From Rotaria sp. Silwood1 (lineage: Eukaryota > Rotifera > Eurotatoria > Philodinida > Philodinidae), in NCBI GenBank assembly GCA_905250075.1, contig CAJNOP010000004.1:3544558-3608557 (forward strand): DNA of 64,000 nucleotides, read 5' to 3'. Of this stretch, positions 51,845 to 64,000 are shown in pieces; the stretch's first letter is position 1, and the number at the start of each line of letters is the position of its first letter. The notes under the pieces are model-generated. The model was given only the letters and a program-made list of their open reading frames with translations. It had not been told where the DNA came from and did no database searches. Both the position numbers and the translations under genes were made by a program.

Positions 51845-52383
51845 GTTTCTCACACGTAACTTATATTGAAAAAGAATGATAAGAATATTTGATGATCGAG
51901 TCTTTTTATCTTCATATTTTCAACAATTGAAAGAAAGAGAGAGAAAGAGAGAGAGAGACAAGGTCTATTTTTTCAATAATATTGACATACAAAAAAATAT
52001 GAATAATCCAAGAACAATATCATATGATTAACACAAATATTAGCAAATAACAATGTCAGTTGTTCCATATGTTTCACAGAAAACATTAATATTAAATATT
52101 GAACAAACCAATGATACTATCTATCTGTCATTTTATTATTTTTTTCTTAATTTAAAAATATCTTACGAAATATTTTAATTCTAAAGTTAGAGAAAAAAGA
52201 AGAAGAAAGCATTGGTTGAGGAATAAAATCACATCTTTATTTTTTCTCACCACGATGAATAAACTTATGCGTGATTGTATTCGAGCTATATCTTTCGATT
52301 TGATTTTTTTCAATGCAACACTATAATCAATAATAAGAAAGATTTTTACAAAATAGAAATGAAATTTAAGAAACATTTTCTAC
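51845..52383. other. Upstream flank of the FN3 gene
   Basis: AT-rich, with a GAAAGAGAGA-type purine repeat at 51,930-51,960. No gene is supported. Confidence 0.45.
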
Positions 52384-53155
52384 ATAGAAGCCATTCTACG
52401 TAAGCCACGACCACCTTTCGTAGAAGCTGTTCAATTGACGATCGCTGATTGGACTGGTTTTTATATATGTGATAGAGATAAACCTTTGATGAATTGCTAC
52501 GCAAGACGTTTCAAAAAATATTGTTCCATTCTTGAGATATTTAAATTGCTCTGAGGATACTCTCGTACAAAGAATAACGTTCTTTGCGAATTTTTATGCC
52601 ACCGATATTTCTTCAAGAATACACCCATTTGACCTGAAACTTTCACTAAAGATTTTTCTTAGATTATGATGTTAATTGGACAAGACTACGAAGTGCATGG
52701 TAAAATTGCCATTTTTCAGTATTTTGTGCGTAGATCTATATCAAGAACGACTTATCTTAGGAAACAATAATTTTGACTACAGAGAGATCTCATTAAGTAC
52801 TAAGCCTCAAAACAGTTTCAGCTCTCTAGCTAGTTCTTATGGCTCACGAGACGATTGTCAAAAACGTGATTTCGACCAAAATCATAGTTTTGAAAACGGC
52901 TAATCTAGAACAAAATCAGAACTATAGAGGTCTGATCTTTATGGTTTTAAACTACACGCTTAGTACTACAAGGTCATACAAGAATTGTTATGAAACGTTC
53001 TTGGATATGGTGCAGAGCCTTATGGGAAGATGAGCCTAAAATTGACTTTTTCCCTGCTTAACTGATTTAGACTTGTTTAGGAATTATTAAAAAAACGTTA
53101 CATGGTATGAAGGAAGTTTTTGTTCACAATACATCAGTCCATGATTCTCTAATAA
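52384..53155 (-). mobile_element. Truncated copy of the ATTCCACGTAAGCC element
   Basis: This segment is the reverse-complement relative of 57,711-56,920 at roughly 80 percent identity by eye. Shared words include GTTTCAGCTCTCTAGCTAGT, TCTTATGGCTCACGAGAC, TTTATGGTTTTAAACTACAC and CATTCTACGTAAGCCACGA at the outer end. It lacks the second terminal arm present in the right-hand copy, so it appears truncated at about 53,155. No transposase frame is visible. Confidence 0.75.
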
Positions 53156-54430
53156 TTGAGTTATCTAACTGTTTTGGCAAAAACTTTTCTACTCAAAATC
53201 CTAGAGGGAAGTACGGCAAAATTTTCTCTATGATATTCGTTGCTTCTCTCTATCTTTCTCGATTGACGGTAATTCTGACATGGTAGCCAGTATCAATAAA
53301 TATTTTCTATTATCTTTCTTCATTATATTTTTCTATGCGAATATGTATACTGATTAAAATGAAGAAGGCAACCCAAGAAGAATATCTACAAGAAAGCAGT
53401 GATACTATTCATTCCTGTGATCGACCCAGTGTATATTATATACTACCAATTGTTATCATATATCTTTCTTAACAATTCGTATAGATCGCGTCTAATGAAT
53501 TATCATCAAAACGCGCATTTGAAATGTAGAAAGTAGTTAATGATAAAATTGACTTTGATCAAACTAGTATGTGGAGCTTCATTTATTTGATACAGTATAT
53601 GTTTAATGAGTCATGTTTTTATTCACATCCAGGTCGAACATGCACGCTCGTAAACGTTCGTTTACGAAGCGAAACGACCAGAAACGAATTACATATACGA
53701 AGGTCGTAAAAACAATACGGAATGATTAAAATTAAACCGTATCTGCTTCGTATACGGCTGTATATCAGCGTGAGCGATCGTATATGACCGTTGTATGTCC
53801 AATTTTCGGAATTCATAGCAAAAGCGGGTAAGTTTGATTAGAGGAATCAAAGAAAACACTCTATCTTTCGGATAGACCCCGATAATGCTTTGCACAAATT
53901 CATTTGATTCCTTCTGTCTAATTGACGATATGTTTTTAAATTTCTGTCTTGTATCAACGTACAGATATCGCGAAAATTCGAGAGCATTTATGTGCCAGCT
54001 AGTGGTAACACTGCCCCAAGAGAAAACCAGCTATTCTTAACAGAATTCAGACAACACGATGTCAAGCTTTCAAAAGACTTCAATTGGTTGTAAAAGGTTT
54101 CGAAAGATTTCATGAAACTTCAAGACGGTTCGAACTGTTCTTCCTAGCACTACTCGCAGCTGAAACAAGATTACTGTTCAGCTGCGTGATAAATGTGCAT
54201 TAGAAAAGACTAAATACAGATATTAGTGTAGTGCAGATGGTACTCAACAGAAGGTAAAGGCTATAGAATACTAATATAGAGTAAGGATGCAGCAGAGAAT
54301 ATCTAGGCATCGAATAAGAGAGCTATGACAGAAATATTGATAGAGAGTATTCATATCACATGTACTATAAAGTAGTGGTTCTATGTACGAGGTACATATT
54401 GGGACTTTTTAAGTCGACAATATAGATTTG
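53156..54430. other. Accessory region upstream of the splice-unit array
   Basis: Mixed sequence without a supported gene. A CpG-dense stretch at 53,630-53,810 (see its own entry) and short internal duplications near 54,065-54,120 (TTTCAAAAGACTTCA / TTTCGAAAGATTTCA) are visible. Confidence 0.4.
53630..53810. repeat. CpG-dense palindromic segment
   Basis: It contains CGTAAACGTTCGTTTACG, a near-perfect palindrome, and CGTATACGG, GCGATCGTATATGACCG and AACGACCAGAAACG. The CpG density is far above the AT-rich surroundings. A second segment with the same style of words (TCGTTTACGACC, GTATACGATCG, GAACGACC) lies at about 55,255-55,400. They are probably related non-autonomous elements. No clear ends are defined. 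Confidence 0.5.
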
Positions 54431-54918
54431 AACTAATGTCATACGATAGTAACTAGAAACAACGGTAAATTTAATTTTTTTTTCTTTATTTCAGATCCTT
54501 GCATTGAATAACCATAGTGAACAGTAAGTATAAATTCTTATATTTAAATTTTTTTACTTATTTTAGATCATTTTTATGGCGTAAAGTCAAGAGACAGTCA
54601 GGATGAATTTTCTTATCTAGTTTTCATTATTTGAACTCGTTTTACGATATACATTCACGAAACAGTAAGTATAATTTTTTTTTATTTCGTCATTTTATTT
54701 AGTGTAGTTCACCCAATGATCTATAATCAAGTAAAATTAAGTATAAATTTATTATTTAATTTTTTTATTTATTTAGTTCCTGGTTACGATAAAAAGATAA
54801 AGCAAAAGTAAGTACATATTCATATATTAATTCTTTTATCTATTTTAGTTCATTTTATTAGATAAACTAAAGTAACAGTAAGTATTTTTTTTTGTGTAAT
54901 TTTTTGGCTTTCTTTTAG
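54431..54918 (+). repeat. Tandem array of about 30-nt exon-like units with splice sites
   Basis: Units of about 70 bp each consist of an exon-like block followed by a T-rich intron-like block. Blocks: one ending at 54464, then 54495-54523, 54567-54596, 54621-54664, 54703-54730, 54777-54807 and 54849-54877. The intron-like parts are 54465-54494, 54524-54566, 54597-54620 (24 bp, degenerate), 54665-54702, 54731-54776, 54808-54848 and 54878-54918. Four of seven donors read GTAAGTA; acceptors end TTTAG, TTTTAG or TTTCAG. The exon blocks resemble each other (start WTCMTT, middle GATAAA-like, end AACA). Blocks carry stops in the frame that would lead into the next coding exon, so they are more likely 5' UTR or non-coding than protein-coding. 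Confidence 0.65.
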
Positions 54919-56022
54919 ATCGCTTTATAGTATCCATTGTCACGAAAATCGTCTCGACTTGGTCGATTTATATGAAATCGGTGCAGAAATCGCGATTTTC
55001 CAGCTTCATTCCCGTAGTAATGAGTTAAAAAAGAATTGCCGATTAATTGTGCACTATATTGCGATTCAGCGCATGATTAATCAGCAACTTGCTTCGCTTA
55101 TTCCTATCAGAATGAAGCAGGAAAAATGCGATTTACTCATTGATTTTGATAAAAATCAGCTAACTTGTAGCGATATTCGTGATATAGGATGACGGTACAG
55201 ATAATCAATTTAGCATAATACACAGCAAAGATATCCATAGTGTACCGTACACTGTTAAAATACAGTCGTTTACGACCGTATGCGATCGAAATATGATCAG
55301 AAACTCTCCGTGAACGACCACCGTTTTGCTCCATATTTATCTGTATACGATCGTAATACTGGATCATGTAATACGGTGAAATACGGAGTTCGTAACGCTC
55401 GATCTGGGCAGTTAAGGCTATTCCAATGCTTGGTATTAAAGCATCAATGTCATACACTGAAGATTTATTTTGTCCAGCTGATGTTGATAGTGAATCTTTT
55501 TTTAATTCAAATTTTGATATAGACAAATAGTAAAGTATTCTATTTTTCTAGTTGTTGATCGAATTAATCTGGAATCTTTTATTAATTTAGTACAACAGCT
55601 GCAACGAAAGTTAATGGATGATGAGGACAATAAAGAGTCTGTAAGTGTACAGTTATATGTTAAAATGTAATTGACCAGTTGGCCGACTATTGAGTGATAA
55701 AAAGGAGAAAGAAAAGATGGACACTATATAATCCTATTCATTGACATAGTGATGCATCGTTATTATGCAGTAGCATACGTGAGTTCTTTAGAATATTAAG
55801 ATGACCTAGAGAATGTAAGATATTTGAAATATTGTTTTCAGTAGTTTTCATCTTTGTTATTGAAACGATTTTCTTTTTTTATAGGATGAAAAAAGTGTTG
55901 CACAATCGAATAATGATTTAGCTAAAGCTTTTGAACAGGTCAAATTACTTGCAAACACAAAAGGATTCGTAATAGCAGCTGATATCGATGCAATCGAAAA
56001 ACAATTTACTGGCAAAGAATGA
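54919..56022 (+). CDS. Unrecognised multi-exon gene, 5' end uncertain
   Basis: Exons 54919-55178, 55412-55489, 55552-55640 and 55885-56022 join in consistent phase with donors GTGATA, GTGAAT and GTAAGT. The chain reads SLYSIHCHENRLDLVDLYEI, then GAEIAIFQLHSRSNELKKNC, then QLTCSDILKAIPMLGIKASM, CPADVDIVDRINLESFINLV, QQLQRKLMDDEDNKES, SNNDLAKAFEQVKLLANTKG, and ends AIEKQFTGKE and a stop, about 187 residues from the first exon. The first in-frame ATG is at about 55,072, inside exon 1, so either translation starts there or an upstream coding exon is missing. I do not recognise a family; the second half is acidic and probably helical. The first exon uses more CpG codons than other genes in the window. 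It lies between oppositely oriented copies of one repeat family, and a CpG-dense insert fills the first intron. Confidence 0.5.
55179..55411. repeat. CpG-dense insert forming the first intron of the orphan gene
   Basis: This 233-bp stretch between GTGATA and GGGCAG shares words with 53,630-53,810 (CGTTTACGA, GTATACGATCG, AACGACC, AATACGG). Its minus strand is open for over 100 codons as a side effect of the composition. If the flanking exons are right, it is a repeat-derived intron. Confidence 0.45.
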
Positions 56023-56631
56023 ATAAAGAATACTGCTCTTTGGTAAACATGAATCGAACATTTTTATTTGTTCATGGCTGTACTTTTTGTGTGATGCACT
56101 TCGACGCGTTGTGTGAACACCAAGTCGATAAAAGTTCTTGTTTTTTTTCTCTCTGTCAAAACTTATTTTTAGTACAAGAATAAAACAGCTGTGCTCAACA
56201 AAGCATATATAAATAATCGTGAAAATAAAGGTGCACCTGTATAGTGAAATATTATCTGTTATTCTCTCTCTCTCTGCTCATTGACAAATTCATTTTCATA
56301 AGTCATAAACAGTTTTATTTAATTTAGTAGATCTATTCATTTGATAAAGAAGGACAGTTTTAGTCTTGTAAAAATGAAATTTTTTAAACCAATTATAATT
56401 TCATTAACTTAGAAGTCAGTCAAATCTCATATTAATTCTTTTAAAATACACCAAAAAATATGCATGCCATTATTGACTATTTTATTTGTTTTCATCTTCT
56501 TTATTCTATTTGCATAGGAATATGATTGTCACCGCTTTTTGTTTGTACTATGTTATGTTCATCGGCTTTTCTAGTGTAACAATTATTTCATGCATATAAG
56601 TGATGAATAACAGCATAGGTATGATATCAAT
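56023..56631. other. 3' flank of the orphan gene
   Basis: AT-rich with several AATAAA-like signals (56,023 and 56,181) and a (CT)n run at 56,263. No further gene is seen. Confidence 0.45.
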
Positions 56632-57711
56632 ATGAGTCATTCCACGTAAGCCATGACCGAACCTGTTCAATGAATGATCATCGACTGGACTGATTTTTAT
56701 ATATATGATAAGGACAACCCTTCGATGAATTGCTACGCAAGACGTTTCAAAAAATACTGTTCCCTTCTTGAGATATATAAATTTCTATGAGAGTGCTCCC
56801 GTCAAAAAACACATTTTTGCGGTTTTTTGTGACATCGATAGATGTGCTGAACAATATATCCGTTTCACTTGAAATTTTTACGATGCATAGATATCATGAT
56901 TCTGTACGATAGAGAATCATAGGCTGATCTATTGTGAATAGAAACTTTCTTCACACCATGTTGTATTTTTAATAATTCATAAACAAATCTGAATCAATTA
57001 AACATGTAAAAAGTCAATTTTGGACTCATCTTCTCATAAGACTCTGCACAGTATCCTAGGACGCTTCATAACAATTCGTTCGTGATTTTGTAGTACTAAG
57101 TGTGTAGTTTAAAACCATAAAGACCAGACTTCTATAGAACTAATTTTGTTCTAGATGGGTCCTTCCAAAAACCGTAATTTTGGCTAGCATCATATTTTTG
57201 ACGATGGTCTCGTGAGCCATAAGAACTAGCTAGAGAGCTGAAACTGTTTTGAGACTTAGTATTTGATGAAATCTCTCTGTAGCAAAAATATCAGCCCTCT
57301 AGCATGATTCGTTCAATCAAATATGTAAATGCACAAAGTACGGAAAAGTGAAATTTTTTCCATGTATTTGGTAGTCTTGGTCAACTTATCAAAGGTCCAT
57401 CCATTTGAGTTATTTTTTTGTTCAGTAATACAGAATCATGATACCTATTCATCGTAAAAATTTCAAGCGAAATAGATATATTGTTCAGGATATATATTGA
57501 TGTCCCAAAACATTGCAAAAAGTGTCATTTTGTGACGGGGTACTCTCTCAGAGAAATATAAATCTCTCAAGAACGGAACACTATTTTTTGAAAAGTCCTG
57601 CGTAGAAATTCAACAAACATTTGCCTCTATGACATGTATAAAAATCAGTCGAATCAGCGATTATTGATTGAGTCGGTTCGATCGTGGCTTACGTGGAATG
57701 GCTCGTAGATA
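56632..57711. mobile_element. 1.08-kb MITE with terminal arms of about 280 bp
   Basis: The left end reads GAGTCATTCCACGTAAGCCA and the right end, reverse-complemented, GAGCCATTCCACGTAAGCCA. The arms match over about 280 bp each (56,632-56,925 versus 57,425-57,711), sharing for example GAATTKCTACGCARGAC-type and TCAAAAAATA words. The unique core at 56,930-57,420 is the part shared with the truncated copy at 52,384. TA lies just outside each end, compatible with a Tc1/mariner-type TA duplication. There is no transposase frame. Confidence 0.8.
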
Positions 57712-59383
<1,672 letters not shown>

Positions 59384-59520
59384 GTATTCTCTCTATTCAA
59401 TGTATATAATGTTCTTGTAGATAAATATATAAATAAATAAATAAATATGTATGAATAAGTATTTGTTTTTCTATTTTCTTTTATTATTATGATAAAACGA
59501 AATAACAAATGAAAAAAATA

Positions 59521-62500
59521 TTATTTAAGCATTAGACGTGCTTTTTCAAGAATATCTTTTCGAACACGTGTATTATCTGGATATCGTTGAAGAATCTAAA
59601 GAATATTTTGCAAAAAGTTTATTTCCAAAGAAATAAATACAAAAATACATACGAATTGGGCGATATCAATAGCATCTGTAAGCCGTTTTGATTTGAGATA
59701 ATTAAATGCTAATTTATAACCTATATATTAAAATAAAAAAATTTAACTTCAAGTTATTTACCGCTTTATGAAAGAGGGTTCTTAAGAATTGACAAAAAAG
59801 TTCTAATATGATTCTATGTTTGCCAAAATAAAAAATAACAAACAATATTTTATTTAATTTTTAAAAAACTACATCACATTGACTGTGATGAATAGCAAAA
59901 TTGTGAGTGTTATCAATAGTGATAGGTTCCTATTTTCAGAATATTCAAATAAAATAACTAGGAGAAAATTTCCACAGAAATTAAATAACGGCAATACTTT
60001 GAGAAGTAAGCACAACAAATTGATTTTGATATAATGAATAGCTTAAGCTTAGATATGATTGAATTGCGTGAAGAAATTCATTTTCACTAGAGGGTTACAG
60101 TAAGTGTAGGTGGTACAGAGTACAAAATGAAAAGAAGACCTTCATACACGCATATTCTCCATCATTCATACTCTCTCCAAGCTTAAATTATACACGTCAT
60201 TTCTTTATGCGTTCCATAGTAAATTTTAGTCAATCAGCTTATGCTGTAATGGTTCTAATTAGTCTAGTACCAATTATATCTTCCCGATTATTAGACAAAC
60301 TGAAAAACTGAAACTTTATAGTTTTTGTTCTCCGTTTGACATAATGAATACGTGTTCAAGAGTATTCTATTATTAGGCTAATAATATCAATGATGTCCAA
60401 TGTGGTTCAAATCGGACAAAAACCATCAGCAAACAACGGATGATAGTTCGATTATTTTCTAACTTCCACTCTACCGAAATACACGGAAAATCATACTCCG
60501 ATTAGCAATCTACCAATGGTACTGCTAATAAACATGGAACATAGAATGTTTTGTTTATTCTATTGTATTCTGAATTTAATTTTCCGTGAAATATGAAACA
60601 GAAATTAAATATATTATGCAGTTTAATTTAACAAAATATTACCTATTGATGGTTGATTTTTTCTACTATATTTCCATGCTAGTTCATAATTATCTGCTGC
60701 ATCTTTATGTGCGCCAGTTTGTTCATTCATCATTCCCAAAATTTCTAACGCTCTTGTTGAACACTATTCATTTTTAAAAATAATACATAAAATAAAAATA
60801 TGATAGTTTTTTTTTTTTTCTATAGTCCAAACCTTATTAACACTTAAAACTTTTTTACATAATTCAAGTGCTTCATCATATTTTGTTGCTTGAATATATG
60901 TCATAGCAAGCATTAACCAACATTGTTCTATTTCATCGGCATCATCCATATTCCAAACTAATTTTGTTGTTTTTTTTAAATATTGTCGTGCTTTTTGAAC
61001 ATTTTTTAATCCAATCAAACATTCACTTATAGCACATAAGGCACCAACATTATCTTTCTACAGAAATTAAAAATAAGAAAATATAAAGAGAAAAAAAAAA
61101 AAACAATAAATTTTTTGTTTACATGATCATTAAGAATTTGTGAAAGATTTTCTGTTGCTTGTTCAAGATTATGTTTTTCACCTGTATGACCCAAACACCA
61201 ATTTTCTAATACACGATATCGAATATCATTTGATGCTTCACTCATACTCTATAAATACAATATTTTATTCATAATTTTCAAAGATTCATTAGAAATAATA
61301 CTAACTTGAAGTAAATTAAATGCTGTTGCTTGAGAAGCTTTAACTTCATCAAATCGAGGACTAGAAAAATAAAATTAATTATTTTAAAGAAAATAGGTTT
61401 TTTTTTCTTTAATATACCCTTGTAATTTTCGTTTCCAATCGTCTTCACTTGAGATTATTTCATTATCAGGATTTAATACAATTTTAACCATAGCATAAAT
61501 AGCTTGACGACCATATTGTTTATCACGACGACATTTATTAAAACAAAATACAGCTTCATTTGGTTTGCATAAATAACTAAATTGAAATTAATTTTAAATT
61601 ATAAGTTTTTTTTGTTTTCTATAATATTTATTTGAATATTGTACAGTTTGTACGATGTCAATTCTATTAACTACGAAAATTATTTATTTACAATAGAAAT
61701 ATTTTTTTTTTTGGATATATATTAAAGTGCATTATAAAGACAAGATGAGTTTTCCTGGAAGTTATTCCTATTAATTGAGAATTATGTTTCACATTTCGAA
61801 GAATCAGTTTATTATACTAGAAACTCCTCATTAAAAGTTCGTTTTATAATAGCAATTGAATGACTTTTATTGTAGGCGGTTATTTGTTAATTGAGAGATA
61901 AAGAAATTCTATAGAAAAGATCTTGAATCAGAAAAATCATCGATTCTGATAAATCTAAACTAGTCTTAATTTAAAGAACATTATTTCAGAATTTATTCGT
62001 ACTATATCTTGGCAAACTCTTCAATACTGATTTGTTTATTTAGTTATTTAGTCGATGTCAAGCAGGTTTTGAAGTCATCTCCCTTGAATTATACGGTGAT
62101 TCGTTTAAAACAACAGAATATTTATCTATCATTTTTAATTCAGATTGAAAAAACATTGTTTTTTCCTCATCCCGACAAACTTCCAAGTATTGGTTTCGCA
62201 CATCTCTACTTACAACATATTGTGAGTACTCATTGACACTTCGAACTATTGAATACTTCTCAGTCAACTTATCATTTACTATAGTATTATACAGATTTTC
62301 GAATAGAAATCAGTAGAAAATCTTTGTATTGATAGATCATAGGAATATTATATTTTTCAATGTTTTACTAATAACTTTTTTCTTTTATACTCATTCTACA
62401 ATGATTTTAAGATGTTAAAGGAAAAATAATTTGTACTAAACGAAACTAAGAATGCATAAAAATTGACTTGTCTTAATTATCTCAAAAAACATTGATGAGA

Positions 62501-64000
62501 AAAATACTTCAAATGATTTCTCATTTTTAAACTCAAATTTTATCTATAAACAAAACTTGATGAGACTGAGAAAAGATTAAAAAAGTTCATGTTAATGGTC
62601 TATTATTTTAAAGTTCCAGGCGTTTTATTGAATTTTAGATTTGATAGCACACTAAATATTGTTGAAAAACAGAAACAAAACGAATTTGGACCAGAAACTT
62701 TACATGAGTATTTGATCTTTTTTTTTTAATAAAAAGTGAGTATGTTTTGTAAATTGAAAATTTCGAGAAAATCGGCTAACATTCAGATTTATAGGCAGAC
62801 AAAGTTTCCAATAAAAAGTCATCTTTGTTTCAGTTTCTTGATAATACTGTTCTTTGAAGTCAAAAGCTTAGTAAAATGTCTCAAACTTTAGAAGATTAGA
62901 CTATCAACATAATCTCATCGAATAATTCGTTCATCAATTAGCCATTAAGCTGTATTTCTTAGAAAATGAATTCTATAGGTATAAAATAATTTCATTCGTC
63001 ATAATCTTCTACTTACTATGTTAATAAACCTTTTGCAAAATTAAAAGCAGCATCATTATGTGCTCTTAAATTATTTTGTTCAGTTTTTTCTAAAATATCA
63101 CTTATTTCATCCAAACGTCCAGCTCGATAAAGTGATTTTGTCATTTGTACAAATGGATCAAAATTATCTATTTACAATAAAAAAAAAAAAATAAACTAAA
63201 ATAAATTTACAAGAAAAATTTACTTGGATTTCGTTCAATAATATCTTTATATTGTTGAATAGCTTTTTCTATTTCATTTTTACGTAATAACAAATTTGCG
63301 GTCATCTAATAATTTTTTTAATTCCAAAAAAAAAAAAAAAAACATTATTTTTCATTAATAAATCCAAATTAAACTTACAATTTGTACTGAATTATCATTT
63401 GGAAATGTTTTATTCATATATGTACAAATTTGTTCACATGATTCATATTGTTCGGAATTTAAATAAGCTTTAGTTAACATCATTTGTATCTATAATAAAG
63501 AAAAATAATTTTTAAAGTTTTTCATATCGAAAAACAAAACTCACTTTTAAATTTCGATCATCGATTGCACTTGCTTCTTTTAAATCTTTAATAGCTGATT
63601 CATAATCATGTTCATCAAAATACATTGTTGCCAAACGATAACAAATGCTTGAAAATGAAAAACAATTGAATAATAAGTATTACGAAAATTTCTAGACAAA
63701 ATGTTTGTTCAATTTTCATCTATTTAAATGTTTTCTATACGGATGAAACTGTATGGAAGGATCTTTAAAGGATTGAAAACAATGTTCAAGATGAAAACTT
63801 TTTTCATATATTTTTACAATTAGGTTCTGAAACTAAACACTGATAATTTTATTCATATACCCACTTGTACAGAGAATTCTGCCGTACAATATGCATGATG
63901 TGAATTGCTTTTTTTTATCTCTCGATAAAATACCTAAACCATGGTTTTTCTATAATCCTCAATTTCTGAAAAACCGATTTTTTTGTTTGTGAAAGGGCGT
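59521..64000 (-). CDS. TTC21B: TTC21 / IFT139, C-terminal part (runs off the window)
   Basis: TTC21B (IFT139) is a TPR-repeat subunit of intraflagellar transport complex A, needed for retrograde transport in cilia. Minus-strand exons seen are 63647-63545, 63489-63379, 63305-63224, 63167-63017, 61576-61418, 61360-61306, 61248-61123, 61057-60833, 60763-60643, 59720-59653 and 59595-59521, about 425 codons; upstream exons lie beyond position 64000. Landmarks are ICYRLATMYFDEHDYESAI, DIIERNPNNFDPFV, CFNKCRRDKQYGRQAIYAMV followed by KIVLNPDNEII (human EICLNPDNETI), DNYELAWKYS, GYKLAFNYLKSKRLTDAIDI and the end VRKDILEKARLMLK. Human TTC21B is 1316 aa, so this is roughly its last third. Human TTC21A is similar; I use the B symbol because IFT139 is the general orthologue. 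Two introns are long (922 and 1440 bp). Confidence 0.93.
61577..63016 (-). other. TTC21B: 1.44-kb intron of TTC21
   Basis: AT-rich. It contains GCACATCTCTA at about 62,198, the same terminal word as the hAT-like candidates in other introns, but I could not find a matching left end. No nested gene is supported; opposing open frames at 62,009-62,267 are not protein-like. Confidence 0.55.

Noticed and set aside
55137-55526. 129-codon minus-strand frame over the orphan gene
   Set aside because: It spans the CpG-dense insert and both flanking exons; the + strand exons have matched splice phases, so the minus frame is taken as a by-product.

Overview
This window is AT-rich eukaryotic nuclear DNA from an invertebrate animal. 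Ten conserved or complete protein genes can be assembled by hand from exons joined by GT..AG introns, most of them 40-90 bp long and very T-rich. The codons are strongly A/T-ending, and the proteins carry Gln, Asn, Ser and Thr runs. Several first coding exons sit just downstream of a 3' splice site (one is a single base before the ATG), as expected from spliced-leader trans-splicing or short 5' UTR introns. A tract of degenerate TGTGGG/TGGGTG-type repeats lies near the left end. Together these fit a bdelloid rotifer best. That assignment is inference (about 60 percent sure), because no marker sequence was searched.

Layout. 0-12.6 kb is gene-poor. It holds an inverted telomere-like G-rich/C-rich tract, a long-hairpin MITE, a decayed LINE ORF1 split by a piggyBac-like TTAA element, and one unidentified decayed coding remnant. 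13.3-26.4 kb is a dense gene block: CNOT2 (-), cystinosin (+), a SMI1/KNR4-domain protein (+), LKB1/STK11 kinase (-), and an unrecognised protein with glycine/phenylalanine repeats (+). 26.8-49.3 kb holds PRPF18 (-), a CIP4/FBP17-type F-BAR/SH3 protein (+), NUP98 (+) and a B56-type PP2A regulatory subunit (+). 51 kb has a small secreted or GPI-anchored FN3 protein (-). 52.4-57.7 kb is an accessory block bounded by related repeat elements in opposite orientation. Inside it are an unrecognised multi-exon gene and, just upstream of that, a tandem array of about 30-nt exon-like units, each with its own splice acceptor and donor. 58.5-64 kb has a Rac GTPase (+) convergent with the 3' part of TTC21/IFT139 (-), which runs off the right edge.

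The conserved genes are housekeeping or signalling genes (mRNA deadenylation, splicing, nuclear pore, lysosomal cystine export, LKB1 and PP2A signalling, actin/membrane remodelling by CIP4 and Rac, cilium transport). They do not form one pathway. The points most worth checking are the splice-unit array at 54.4-54.9 kb, a NUP98 gene whose stop codon falls exactly at the usual autoproteolytic cut site with no NUP96 behind it, the head-to-head telomere-like tract, and the nested and hairpin mobile elements.
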